From assembly GCF_024505045.1 (NCBI RefSeq), contig NZ_JANIBM010000011.1, positions 58,277-122,276 of the forward strand: a DNA stretch of 64,000 nt, in the 5' to 3' direction. Positions within the stretch are counted from its first letter, which is position 1. Each line of letters starts with the position of its first letter. Positions 46,148 through 54,833 of this stretch are shown here, piece after piece. Position numbers and translations under genes: made by a program. The notes beneath the pieces are model-generated. The model ran no database searches and was not told the DNA's origin. It saw only the letters and a list, made by a program, of their open reading frames with translations. The DNA is from Methylomonas aurea. Lineage in GTDB: Bacteria; Pseudomonadota; Gammaproteobacteria; Methylococcales; Methylomonadaceae.

Positions 46148-48769
46148 ATGCTTATGATAAATGGAAAAAATCTTGGCGAAGGATGCTCAACACTCGCCGC
46201 TAGATTGAAGAGTCGACTCGAAAGGCCCTTTGTCATTGTCATTTTGCTGCTTGCGTCGCAAGCGCCGAGCACGACGTTGGCAGCAGGTCCGTCAACTTCA
46301 AGTTCCGATGCCAAACCGCCTACAGGGTTGGATACATCAGTTCCCGATTCGGTCTCGCAATACCCAAACCCGCCGGCTGCCTCGGTTAGCTCGGTGGAAA
46401 ATGCCGACTGGCCGAAAAACCGCTATGCGAAATGTCGCGCTCAACCCAGCATGGTGTGTCTATTCGAACAGGTGGCCGAAAATCTTCCTTATGATTCACC
46501 TGATGGGCTTGCTCACCGCAATGGGTTTAGTCTTACGGCACTGGCATTAGGGGTTCCTGAGTGGGCACGGAAAACACATTTATTAGATACCAATAGCAAC
46601 TATAACCGTTATTCCTGGCTTGCCGAACCGACCAGTCTTTTGGCACGGGCGCAATGGGCGTTGGGATTAAATTCAGAGGCTCAACGTTCGGCAACGCAGG
46701 CCTTCGACATTGCGTTTACCAAGCGAAAAGGCACCTCCAGAGCAACTTATCTGACAGACATGGAATCCGTCTTGCCGTTGTTTTTAGTCGGCGATAGCCC
46801 GGTGAGCGCCGATAAGGCGATGAGTTATTTCAATTTTGCCAAGACCGAACAAGTGCCAAATGCGTTTAGAATTCTGGAAAACGCCGCTATCGCACAGGCA
46901 AGACACGGTAACATTCAAGAGGCAGCGCAGTTGGCGGAAATTTTATCTGCGGAGGCGAACGCCGGCACCGTTTCTCTTTCCGGTCTGCGCGTGTTCAAAG
47001 ACAAACAGCCCGGTCTTTATACCTCCGTTATGCTAGCCCTGGCCGAAGGCCGGCTCGACCGTGGCGACACTGCCGCTGCCCGTGAAGCATTGGGCGAATT
47101 GGAACAAAGCGAGCCCTATTTTCTAAAGGAAACTCAACTCGCCGCGCGTGCAGGTGTGTTGTATGCCAGATTGGGTGAAACTGACAAGGCCGTTGGCGCC
47201 GTGAGAAACATAACCCGACCAATTTTTCAAAGCGGGATGGACGGCGTTGCGGTTGCGCTATGTAAAGCCAACCGATATGACGCAGGACAAGCTTTAGCCG
47301 AGAAAATAGTCGAACTTGAAAAAGCGATGGGATTCAAGATCATTTCGTCCATAACTAAAGCCAAACTGGCAAAGATAGCGTTTTTCTGCGGAAATCCGGA
47401 AAAAGCCAAAACCGATTTTGTCGATGCATTGACCATAGCCAATGACTTTCATTGCTCTACAGACAGTTGCACTAAAGAGTACCGATACATAAAGAATATG
47501 AAGCTCGATGTTCTGGCTACCGGCTGGCTGGAGCCGATTTGGCAACGCGGTCGCTTCGAAGATCCGCTTATCAGCTTAAAAATTGCCGTGCAACGCGCCG
47601 AACAGGGTGATGCACTGGCCGCACTGGCTCGCCTGGACGAGTTAGCAGCGATATACCCAGGAAACCACGGCGATGGTTTTCCTCATTTGTTTGCATTAGC
47701 CAAAGCGCAAGTATTGGCCGTACTCGGCCGCAACAGCGAGATGGAAACCGAACTCGCCACAGCGCGGAGCATCGCGGTCAACTACGACCATCACCGGAGG
47801 CGTGCGCGTGGTTTGCTGGAGATAGCGGAAACACTGCTTAAACTAAAACAAACCGATAAGGCACAGGTATATGCCAAGGAAGCGGCTAACGAGCTGGCGA
47901 AGAATATGTCGACAGGCCAAGGCCAATTCGTATATAGCACGCCGGGCGATGAAGGTATCGTCAAATTACTCGCCCAAACCGGAGCTGACACCGATGCGTT
48001 GCACACGGCGTGGTCATTTCTGGAACCTGATCGCCATGGTCAATTGGTGGATCAGAAGCAACCTCGCCAGAAGGTCTTAACCGAAATTGCCTTGGCGCAA
48101 TTTAAACAAGAGCCGAATACGCAGCTTCTCGAGGCGATTTCTAAAATCGAGTCGCTTAGTGATCGTATGAACAGTTGGCGGCAGGCGCTGACTATCGCCG
48201 CGAGCCTAGAAAACGACGAAGGACAAGATTTTGTCAAATCAGCCCTGAGAGGCGAGTTGCAGAATTTACCAGAGTCGCTGAAGGCCAGCATGAAGCCCTC
48301 GGACCGCCGGCAAGCGATACATTCGAGCGCCACGCTTTTGCAAGCGCATACGCTGGTAATTGACGAAGCCCAGAAATTATCAGTGATACAAGAGCTTGCC
48401 GAATCGGCTCGCGCGATGACCGAAAACCAATATGGCGCCAAAGCCTTATGCGAATTGGCTTACACCGCTCATGCCATTCGACAGCCAGCGTTAGCAAGTG
48501 CTTGGTTTGAAGAAGCAAAAACTCGCGCGGACAAAAAATACTATTCATATAACTTTCCCATTGAAGAATCGCCGCTAGGAGCCTGCGCTTATTGGGCGAA
48601 GACTGCGGGAAATACAGAGCTGGCAAACACGCTCGCGGCGGAACTGCAGAAGCTAATGCCCGAAAAGCTGGACAATATTGCTTCTCAAATTCACACCTTG
48701 CTGAACGTTGCGATCGCCTACGCCGAATACGAAAAAGGCGAGATTTTCTGGGCGGAATATGGCCGATAA
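46148..48769 (+). CDS. Large exported helical-repeat protein of unknown function
   Basis: About 870 residues from ATG 46148 (the frame opens at TTG 46115; ATG 46154 is also possible). A hydrophobic segment FVIVILLLASQ ending near TTLAAGPS looks like a late signal peptide. The rest is rich in Ala/Glu/Leu helical pairs such as AREALGELEQSEPYFLKETQ, ARLGETDKAVGA and ALARLDELAAIYPG, in the style of TPR or similar solenoids. I recognise no named family. Not overlapping any neighbour; the gene after it is convergent. Confidence 0.72.
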   Translation: MLMINGKNLGEGCSTLAARLKSRLERPFVIVILLLASQAPSTTLAAGPSTSSSDAKPPTGLDTSVPDSVSQYPNPPAASVSSVENADWPKNRYAKCRAQPSMVCLFEQVAENLPYDSPDGLAHRNGFSLTALALGVPEWARKTHLLDTNSNYNRYSWLAEPTSLLARAQWALGLNSEAQRSATQAFDIAFTKRKGTSRATYLTDMESVLPLFLVGDSPVSADKAMSYFNFAKTEQVPNAFRILENAAIAQARHGNIQEAAQLAEILSAEANAGTVSLSGLRVFKDKQPGLYTSVMLALAEGRLDRGDTAAAREALGELEQSEPYFLKETQLAARAGVLYARLGETDKAVGAVRNITRPIFQSGMDGVAVALCKANRYDAGQALAEKIVELEKAMGFKIISSITKAKLAKIAFFCGNPEKAKTDFVDALTIANDFHCSTDSCTKEYRYIKNMKLDVLATGWLEPIWQRGRFEDPLISLKIAVQRAEQGDALAALARLDELAAIYPGNHGDGFPHLFALAKAQVLAVLGRNSEMETELATARSIAVNYDHHRRRARGLLEIAETLLKLKQTDKAQVYAKEAANELAKNMSTGQGQFVYSTPGDEGIVKLLAQTGADTDALHTAWSFLEPDRHGQLVDQKQPRQKVLTEIALAQFKQEPNTQLLEAISKIESLSDRMNSWRQALTIAASLENDEGQDFVKSALRGELQNLPESLKASMKPSDRRQAIHSSATLLQAHTLVIDEAQKLSVIQELAESARAMTENQYGAKALCELAYTAHAIRQPALASAWFEEAKTRADKKYYSYNFPIEESPLGACAYWAKTAGNTELANTLAAELQKLMPEKLDNIASQIHTLLNVAIAYAEYEKGEIFWAEYGR

Positions 48770-48987
48770 ATTCGTTTGGTGTTGCAGCGTGTATTCAGCA
48801 ACTGCGGTCCGAACTTCGGCTTTGGACAGCGCTTGATCGCATCGATTTTTCGATTATCAGCAGGGAAGTTTGGGCAGACAGCGTGTTTCGCTTTTTCAAA
48901 CCAGCTAATCATCGTTTCGGCCAATACCCCGAATAGTCAATGTTTTTGTAGTTAGGCTGGCTATGTTCGAATAGCAGAAAGGCTTTT

Positions 48988-50505
48988 TTATCGGTCGTTT
49001 GATAACAAGTTGATTGCCTTAGCCGGTTGAAGGAGTCCGTACCCCGTTTCATAGTCGTAGCCCGGCGTGCTCATGTCCAAGGCACTACGCCGCAATAGAT
49101 CGTATAGTTGAATCGGCTTTAAAACTTGGCCGTTTCGCGCCTCGGCTTGCAATAGCAAAGCCGCCACGGCAGCTGCATGGGGTGCGGCGGCCGAGGTGCC
49201 GGTGAAATTGGGCTTACCGTCTTTTTCCAGGTCCGGCCGGGTTTTGGAAAAGAAGCTGGTATTGACGTTGGTGGGCGCGACGGCATCGACATGTCTGCGG
49301 ACGATGGGCTCGGCTAAACGCTGGCCTTGGTTGTCGAACAAAACCGGCAGGCCACCGGGAGAAGAATAGTAACTCGGCGCTGGCGGCTTTTTGCCATGGC
49401 CGGCTTCTATGGCGCCGACACTGAACACGCTTGCCGCATTGGCGTGACCGAATGCGGAAGTGACGGTTTTCGGTGCGTTGCGGTACTCGTCGATGCTGGG
49501 GTGTTCGCTGGGTAGCGAGCTGCCGCTCAGGATGTATTTCAGCAAGCCGGGCGCGGGACCGGCCACTTTCAAAATGCTCAAGCCGACGGTTTTTCGATGG
49601 CGGTTGCCTTTGTTGTCGAAACCGACAACTTCGACAGGGTCGCCGCCCAGATTATCGGTCGAGCCGCCGATGACCCAGGTTCGCGCGACTCGCTTGCAGG
49701 CCGGGTCGTCGTAAACCACCACATCCAGGTCGCTGGCCGAGCCGTTGCCGCCGCCAATCGACTTGGCCGGCTGGTCCCATTGCAAACTTAAAATGGTAAA
49801 CGCGTCGGCGCCAACGGTGATGGTTTGGCAAGTATCGGTTTCACGTGGGTTGGGATTGAAGTCGTGGGCGACGCCGTGTTTCTCGCCCAAGGGATAAGTG
49901 CCGCTATCGGAAAACACCGACTGATAGCTGTTTAGGCCGGCGTTACCCGCCGACGAGAATACAGCGATGCCGCGCTCGGCTACTAAGCGGTCGATGGCTT
50001 GCGATGCCGGACCGTCCTGAAACATCGGTTCGCTAAAATAGATCGCATCGTCGACAATGATCTGCGCGCCGTGATCAGCTACCCGATTCAAGGCTTGCGT
50101 CAAATCCGCCGGATTGTCGCCCATGGCATGAAACAGCAAACTGGCGCCGGGCGCCAGATCGTGTATCACTTCCAGCATTGCCCTGCCTTCGTCTAGCGTC
50201 TTTTCGCCTTGGCAATCGGCTTCTTTCAATACCGTCACGGTTGCTGGCAATTCGCCATTGGCCTGGCCAATTTCGGCGCCGCCCAGGCAATTAAAGCTGT
50301 CGCTGATGACGGCGACGGTGATGCCCGCGCCGTTCAAGTCGTAAATGTTTCTCGCCAGATCGGCACCAATCAGAGTGTCGCCTTGAGTGACTGCCTTAGT
50401 CGTCGTAGCTGCCTGTACATCATTGATCAAATGGCCTGGTAGCCCGAGTAACATTGCGGCCGTAAACCCGCAACCAATCCCTGCTTTAACTTGTGTTATC
50501 GACAT
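48988..50505 (-). CDS. Exported subtilase-fold serine peptidase with atypical triad
   Basis: 505 residues with an N-terminal signal (cleaved near VQAA). The core is subtilase-like: VAVISDSF (Asp69), FSSAGNAG with oxyanion Asn188, and FTGTSAAAPH with Ser438. Where S8 peptidases have catalytic HGT, this protein has LDEGRAML (Asp105, Glu106), and IIVDD (Asp152, Asp153) lies downstream, a layout nearer to S53-like (sedolisin-type, Ser-Glu-Asp) members of the superfamily. An Asp/Asn-rich insertion (about 240-330) separates the parts. Likely a periplasmic or secreted peptidase. Confidence 0.83.
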   Translation of the reverse strand: MSITQVKAGIGCGFTAAMLLGLPGHLINDVQAATTTKAVTQGDTLIGADLARNIYDLNGAGITVAVISDSFNCLGGAEIGQANGELPATVTVLKEADCQGEKTLDEGRAMLEVIHDLAPGASLLFHAMGDNPADLTQALNRVADHGAQIIVDDAIYFSEPMFQDGPASQAIDRLVAERGIAVFSSAGNAGLNSYQSVFSDSGTYPLGEKHGVAHDFNPNPRETDTCQTITVGADAFTILSLQWDQPAKSIGGGNGSASDLDVVVYDDPACKRVARTWVIGGSTDNLGGDPVEVVGFDNKGNRHRKTVGLSILKVAGPAPGLLKYILSGSSLPSEHPSIDEYRNAPKTVTSAFGHANAASVFSVGAIEAGHGKKPPAPSYYSSPGGLPVLFDNQGQRLAEPIVRRHVDAVAPTNVNTSFFSKTRPDLEKDGKPNFTGTSAAAPHAAAVAALLLQAEARNGQVLKPIQLYDLLRRSALDMSTPGYDYETGYGLLQPAKAINLLSNDR

Positions 50506-50719
50506 CTCCCAATTCGCTACTGTTCAGCCAGCTACCGATACTAACATGCTGCTAGTGGCATCATCGATTATGGCGTAACGTTTCAAATGTAATGAAATCG
50601 GAGATGTTGTTGATTCACGAAGGAATCTTTTCGCTAAGGCGCGGGGAAGCGCAAAAGCCAACACCATCCTGATGACCGGGAGCGCAACGTTCTACCAACC
50701 GGCCGTCTTGAAACGGGTC

Positions 50720-50848
50720 TTACTTTTCCGTTTGCCCATGCCGCCAGGCCTCGACGGCGAATTCGGCGAGTTCTCCGGCCAATTCGGCGATAAAGCGTAG
50801 TGCCGAGTAGGCAATTGCGGCTATCATCAGTGCAAGGATTAATTTCAT
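50720..50848 (-). CDS. Small single-pass membrane protein, 42 residues
   Basis: Starts at ATG 50848 (minus) with an excellent ribosome site, GGAGGACGAG directly upstream. The product is one hydrophobic helix (LILALMIAAIAYSALRF) and an amphipathic acidic tail (ELAGELAEFAVEAWRHGQTEK). No family recognised. It is divergent from the small exported protein and CopA genes by 152 bases and could belong to the same copper-related region, but this rests on position only. Confidence 0.62.
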   Translation of the reverse strand: MKLILALMIAAIAYSALRFIAELAGELAEFAVEAWRHGQTEK

Positions 50849-51000
50849 CTCGTCCTCCGGTATGCCGAACCGGTAACTTGGCCCGGCAGCGCTAGGAGGA
50901 TTGGGCGCGAGTGCGAAAAGTTCCAAGGCCGATTTTCGGCGCTAGCGGCTTGGCCCACGCGCGATTGCCGGACAGAAACCCTTATCTTTCGGAGGCAGCG

Positions 51001-51363
51001 ATGCAGCTCGTCAAAACACTGAGTGCGGCCGTGATGCTGGCTGCAGCCGCACCGCTGTCGGCCGAACCGGTCAAATGCGTGGTGGCAGGCAAAACGCTGT
51101 ATACCGACGACGCCAAAAAATGCGCCAAAGGCGAAGTCAAACCGATCAACGGCGCCTTGGTGATTACCGAACTGCCGGCCGCCAAGTCCGCCGGTAAATC
51201 CGCGCCGATTTCGGCGCCGGCTAGCTCCGATTCGTTGCTGGACTCGTTGTTGCAGCGGCTGGGGATTACGCAACAGGAAGTCGCAGCCGGTTGGAAAACC
51301 GTCGACGAGGCGCGCCAACGCGGCGAGTGGCAGGCGCCGGAGATGCCGGAAGATGCGCGTTAA
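51001..51363 (+). CDS. Small periplasmic protein upstream of copA
   Basis: 120 residues: signal peptide ending about LSAEP, then a domain with two Cys (VKCVVAGKTLYTDDAKKCAKG) of the DUF4124-like type, an Ala/Ser/Pro linker and a short helical C-terminus. CGGAGG lies ahead of the ATG. Overlaps the start of copA by 11 bases, so the two are co-transcribed and translationally coupled. Paired Cys suggest a disulfide or metal-binding role in copper handling; unproven. Confidence 0.72.
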   Translation: MQLVKTLSAAVMLAAAAPLSAEPVKCVVAGKTLYTDDAKKCAKGEVKPINGALVITELPAAKSAGKSAPISAPASSDSLLDSLLQRLGITQQEVAAGWKTVDEARQRGEWQAPEMPEDAR

Positions 51364-53116
51364 CCGGAGGCGAATGCATCGGTTATCAGCTAGCCGCTAT
51401 TTACTTGGCGGCTCTGCGGGGAAGCCTGTGCCGAATCGTATCCGCTGTATCGGCTTGGTCATGGCGCTGGCCGGACAGGCTTTAGCCGGGGAATACCATT
51501 TGACGATTGCCGAGAAGCGAGTCGATCTCATCGGCCAGCCGCAGACCGCGATTCTGGCGGACGACGGTCTGCCGGGGCCGACTTTGCACTGGCGCGAAGG
51601 CGAACAGGTGGTGTTGCATGTCGAAAACCGGCTATCGGAACCGACTTCGATCCATTGGCACGGCCTCGAGTTGCCGTATCGGATGGACGGCGTGCCGGGT
51701 ATCAGTTTCGAGGGTATCGCGCCCGGTAGCCGCTTTACTTACCAATTCCCGGTCAAGCAGAGCGGCACCTATTGGTACCACGGCCATTCCGGCATGCAGG
51801 AGCAGCAGGGCTTGTTCGGGGCATTGATCATCGATCCGGCGCAGCCGCAGCCGCCTACCGATCGCGATTACGTGGTGATACTGTCGGACTGGCCGCAGGC
51901 AGACCCTTACCGCACGCTGGCTCGGCTGAAAAAGCAGAGCGATTACTACAATTTTCAGAAGCGTACGCTTGCCGATTTCTTTGCCGACATCGAACGGCTC
52001 GGGTTTGGAGAAACCGTCAACAACCGGTTGGCCTGGGGAGCAATGCGGATGGACCCGACCGATCTGGCCGACGTCAACGGTTCGACTTACCGTTTCCTGA
52101 TTAACGGCCGCACCCCGCAAATGCAACCGCATTTTTTATTCAACCCCGGTGAAAGAGTGCGGCTGCGTTTCATTAATGCCTCGGCGATGACCTATTTCGA
52201 TGTGCGTATTCCGGGTTTGGCGATGCAGGTCGTAGCCGCCGACGGCCAAAACCTGCAGCCTTTGAACGTTAACGCCTTCCGGATTGCGGTTGCCGAAACC
52301 TACGACGTCGTGGTGCAACCCAACGCCGAACAAGCCTACAGTATCTTCGCCGAGGCGATGGACCGCAGCGGTTACGCTCACGCCAGCCTGTCGCCGCGGG
52401 CGGATTGGTTGGCGCCGGTTCCGCCGCCGACGCCGCGGACCTTATTGACGCTGGCGGATATGGGCGGCGCCCATGCCGGGCACGCAGTGCAGGGCGATAA
52501 TTATCTCGAACATGCCGAACATGCCGAACATGCCGAACATGCCGAACACGCCGAACACGCCGAACACGCCGAACACGCCGAACACGACGGCCATGCGCCG
52601 CAGGCTAACGAGAGTCCCGAGGCAGGCCGGGCAACAGAACATACCGCCGATGCCGGCCACCATCACGCCGCCATGTCGCCGGAAATTCCGTCGTACCAGA
52701 CACTCGATTACCGCAATTTGCGCGCTCGAACCGCCACGCCGCTTGCCAAACCGGATCGGGAAGTCGAGCTGCGGCTGACCGGCGACATGCGGCGCTACAT
52801 CTGGTCGTTTAACGACGTCAAATACGCCGATGCCGAACCGATTCGGGTCAAATTAGGCGAAGTGGTCCGCTTCCGTTACGTCAATCAGACCATGATGAAC
52901 CATCCGATCCATATCCACGGCTTGTGGCAATACTTGGATATCGGCGCCGGCGCATACAATCCGAAAAAGCACGTTATCAACGTCAGGCCGGGGACCATCG
53001 CGGTGGTCGACGTGCCGGCAGACGCGGTAGGCGAATGGGCGTTTCATTGCCATTTGCTGTACCACATGGATACCGGCATGTTTCGTAAATTGATCGTCGA
53101 GCCGAATCATGATTGA
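51353..53116 (+). CDS. copA: CopA-type multicopper oxidase with His-rich tandem repeat
   Basis: 587 residues, exported; the N-terminus has an Arg-rich start (RRRMHRLSASRYLLG) that could be a Tat-type signal. Copper sites are clear: HWHG (His101, His103), YWYHGHSG (His143, His145), HPIHIHG, and HCHLLYHMDTGM (His565, Cys566, His567, His571, Met576), giving T1, T2 and T3 copper. Between cupredoxin domains a His-rich stretch holds eight HAE units (about 387-410) plus further His clusters (GHHHAAM). CopA-type proteins oxidise or sequester periplasmic copper. Overlaps copB by 8 bases. Confidence 0.92.
   Translation: MRVNRRRMHRLSASRYLLGGSAGKPVPNRIRCIGLVMALAGQALAGEYHLTIAEKRVDLIGQPQTAILADDGLPGPTLHWREGEQVVLHVENRLSEPTSIHWHGLELPYRMDGVPGISFEGIAPGSRFTYQFPVKQSGTYWYHGHSGMQEQQGLFGALIIDPAQPQPPTDRDYVVILSDWPQADPYRTLARLKKQSDYYNFQKRTLADFFADIERLGFGETVNNRLAWGAMRMDPTDLADVNGSTYRFLINGRTPQMQPHFLFNPGERVRLRFINASAMTYFDVRIPGLAMQVVAADGQNLQPLNVNAFRIAVAETYDVVVQPNAEQAYSIFAEAMDRSGYAHASLSPRADWLAPVPPPTPRTLLTLADMGGAHAGHAVQGDNYLEHAEHAEHAEHAEHAEHAEHAEHAEHDGHAPQANESPEAGRATEHTADAGHHHAAMSPEIPSYQTLDYRNLRARTATPLAKPDREVELRLTGDMRRYIWSFNDVKYADAEPIRVKLGEVVRFRYVNQTMMNHPIHIHGLWQYLDIGAGAYNPKKHVINVRPGTIAVVDVPADAVGEWAFHCHLLYHMDTGMFRKLIVEPNHD
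52511..52582 (+). repeat. Eight 9-bp tandem repeats encoding (His-Ala-Glu)8
   Basis: Four copies of CATGCCGAA are followed by four copies of CACGCCGAA, in frame within copA, ending in CACGACGGC. The block change of the His codon after the fourth copy suggests two rounds of slippage expansion from different ancestral units. The encoded residues could bind copper. Confidence 0.95.
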
Positions 53117-53789
53117 TCGGCGCAGAGCGATAGCCACAATCATCGGCCTGCTGTGGCTGAACTGCCGAGCCGATGACGGCCACATGCTGTTCAACCGCTT
53201 CCTGGCCGAACGCCTGGAATACGAAAGTAACGGCGGACTGCATCTGGCGAAATGGGATATACAGAACTGGTTCGGCAACGACGACCACAAGCTCTGGTTG
53301 AAATCGGAAGGCGACTATTCGGCCGATCAGGACATTTTCGGCCGGGCCGATTTACAGGTGCTGTACAGCCGCAACGTCGATAGTTTCTGGGATTTTCAAA
53401 TCGGCGCCCGTCGCGCGTTCGAGCCGGAGCGCACTTTCGACGCGGTGATCGGGTTTCAGGGCTTGGCGCCGTATTTTTTTGAAGTGGACAGCGCGCTGTT
53501 CGTCACCGAGAAGGGGAACGTACTGGGTCGATTGACTGTCAGTTATGAGCTGTTGCTGAGCCAGCGCCTGATCCTGCAGCCGCGCATCGGTTTGAATGTG
53601 GCGGCGGAAGATTTGCAATCGCGCGGTGTCAAAGCCGGGGTGACCGAATTCGAGGCCGGTTTGCGGCTGCGTTACGAAATCGAACGCGAATTTGCGCCTT
53701 ATCTCGGGGTCGATTACGTCGAAGAGCAGTCGCTGCGAGAACATCAGCACAGCGTCAGAGCCGTTGCCGGTTTCCGGTTCTGGTATTAG
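53109..53789 (+). CDS. copB: CopB family outer-membrane copper resistance protein
   Basis: 226 residues with a signal-like hydrophobic start, then amphipathic beta-strands characteristic of the small CopB barrel: MLFNRFLAERLEYESNGG, WDIQNWFGNDDHKLWLKSEGD, DLQVLYSRNVDSFWDFQIG, and a terminal aromatic FRFWY. CopB is thought to be an outer-membrane channel or sink for copper working with CopA. Starts inside the end of copA. The usual Met/His-rich N-terminal extension of longer CopB proteins is absent, so copper binding is probably left to CopA here. Confidence 0.87.
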   Translation: MIDRRRAIATIIGLLWLNCRADDGHMLFNRFLAERLEYESNGGLHLAKWDIQNWFGNDDHKLWLKSEGDYSADQDIFGRADLQVLYSRNVDSFWDFQIGARRAFEPERTFDAVIGFQGLAPYFFEVDSALFVTEKGNVLGRLTVSYELLLSQRLILQPRIGLNVAAEDLQSRGVKAGVTEFEAGLRLRYEIEREFAPYLGVDYVEEQSLREHQHSVRAVAGFRFWY

Positions 53790-53899
53790 CAAGGTGCTGC
53801 TAAGGGGCTGAACCAGTGCTTGCATTTGATTGTCTGATCGGATTAGGACGATAACCCACAACGGGGAAGTGGCTAATCAATACTTTCAGGAGAGCCACC

Positions 53900-54400
53900 A
53901 TGACAAATTCGAACTTCGTCGCCATCGCTATTTTTTTAATCACTACCGCTTTCGCCACCACGGCGTTTAGCGAAATCAAACCAGTCCCAAGTCCGGTGTC
54001 CGCAGCGTATTCGCCGGATAACACGCTGCAAACTTTCAGCAAAACCGTTCACGGCGGCGTGCAGCACGTGGTCGCCAAGTCTGGCGCGGACGCCAAGGTG
54101 ATCAGTGCCATCCAAGCCCATCTGCGGCAGTTGGCGGGTGCTTTCGCCAGCGGCGATTTCTCGGCGAGCGAGCGAATGCACGGCGCCGCCATGCCGGGCT
54201 TGGCAACGCTGAAAAGCGCGAAACCGGACGAGGTTCGCTACGAATACCGGGCTTTACCGAACGGCGCCCAGATCCATTACAGCAGCGAATACCCGCAATT
54301 GGTGCAGGCATTGCACGAGTGGTTCGATGCCCAAACCCAAGCCCACGGCGCCACGGAGGTACCGGGACATCAACAGCACCACTCTACGCCGGCACAGTAA
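53900..54400 (+). CDS. Small exported protein downstream of copB
   Basis: 166 residues with a signal peptide (FLITTAFATTAFSEI), a helical middle (VVAKSGADAKVISAIQAHLRQLAGAFASGDF) and a His-rich C-terminus (QQHHSTPAQ) plus IHYSSEYPQLVQALHEWF. GGAGAG precedes the ATG. It resembles uncharacterised proteins sometimes found beside copper genes, from memory. The position and His tail suggest a copper-related periplasmic role. 110 bases after copB. Confidence 0.68.
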   Translation: MTNSNFVAIAIFLITTAFATTAFSEIKPVPSPVSAAYSPDNTLQTFSKTVHGGVQHVVAKSGADAKVISAIQAHLRQLAGAFASGDFSASERMHGAAMPGLATLKSAKPDEVRYEYRALPNGAQIHYSSEYPQLVQALHEWFDAQTQAHGATEVPGHQQHHSTPAQ

Positions 54401-54833
54401 TTCTGCTGTGTCCGATAGTCTCCAGGCACGCCGGCTCGGTGTGCCTGGCTAAAGCGCCCCGCCGGCACCTGTCGTTATATGTCTGCCGCCGGAGCTCTGG
54501 AGCCGGCCGATCGTCTGATTTTGGCGATCGAAAGCAGCCGCTCGGCCATAACCAGAAAACCGACAGTTAAGCCCCGTTAGACATTGCTTTGAAACTGCTA
54601 GAGAATTTGAGCAGCACTCGAAAAATCTGTGATCGTAGCGACAGAAAAAAAGGCAAAGATTTGTCATGCGGCCGTATTAGGTCCAAATTACTAGCGTAAC
54701 AAATGTAGGTTTATTGGAATTGCCACCGATTCCTGTTGCCGCTCATTAAGCTGCGGTAATTTCGGAGTCGTATCTTATTCACGCTGCCTCAGACTTAGTT
54801 TTAACTTAGAAACTAACGTACGCTTGCACGGCC
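54401..54833. other. Intergenic region before the two-partner secretion locus
   Basis: 433 bases. A GC-rich hairpin (CCAGGCAC at 54422-54429 pairing with GTGCCTGG at 54441-54448) lies just past the preceding gene but has no T-run. Further on the sequence is AT-richer and should hold the promoter for the secretion locus; no sure promoter boxes or RNA structure were recognised. Confidence 0.45.

Noticed and set aside
48770..48987. Transposase remnant between the repeat protein and the peptidase
   Set aside because: A 68-residue minus-strand frame (48718-48924) looked basic and Cys-rich but has no recognisable transposase motif and overlaps the end of the previous gene.
52511..52582. Short tandem repeats as CRISPR
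   Set aside because: No spacers; the units are contiguous, in frame and encode His-Ala-Glu.
54422..54448. Intrinsic terminator after the copper module
   Set aside because: The 8-bp hairpin is sound but has no T-run on either side.
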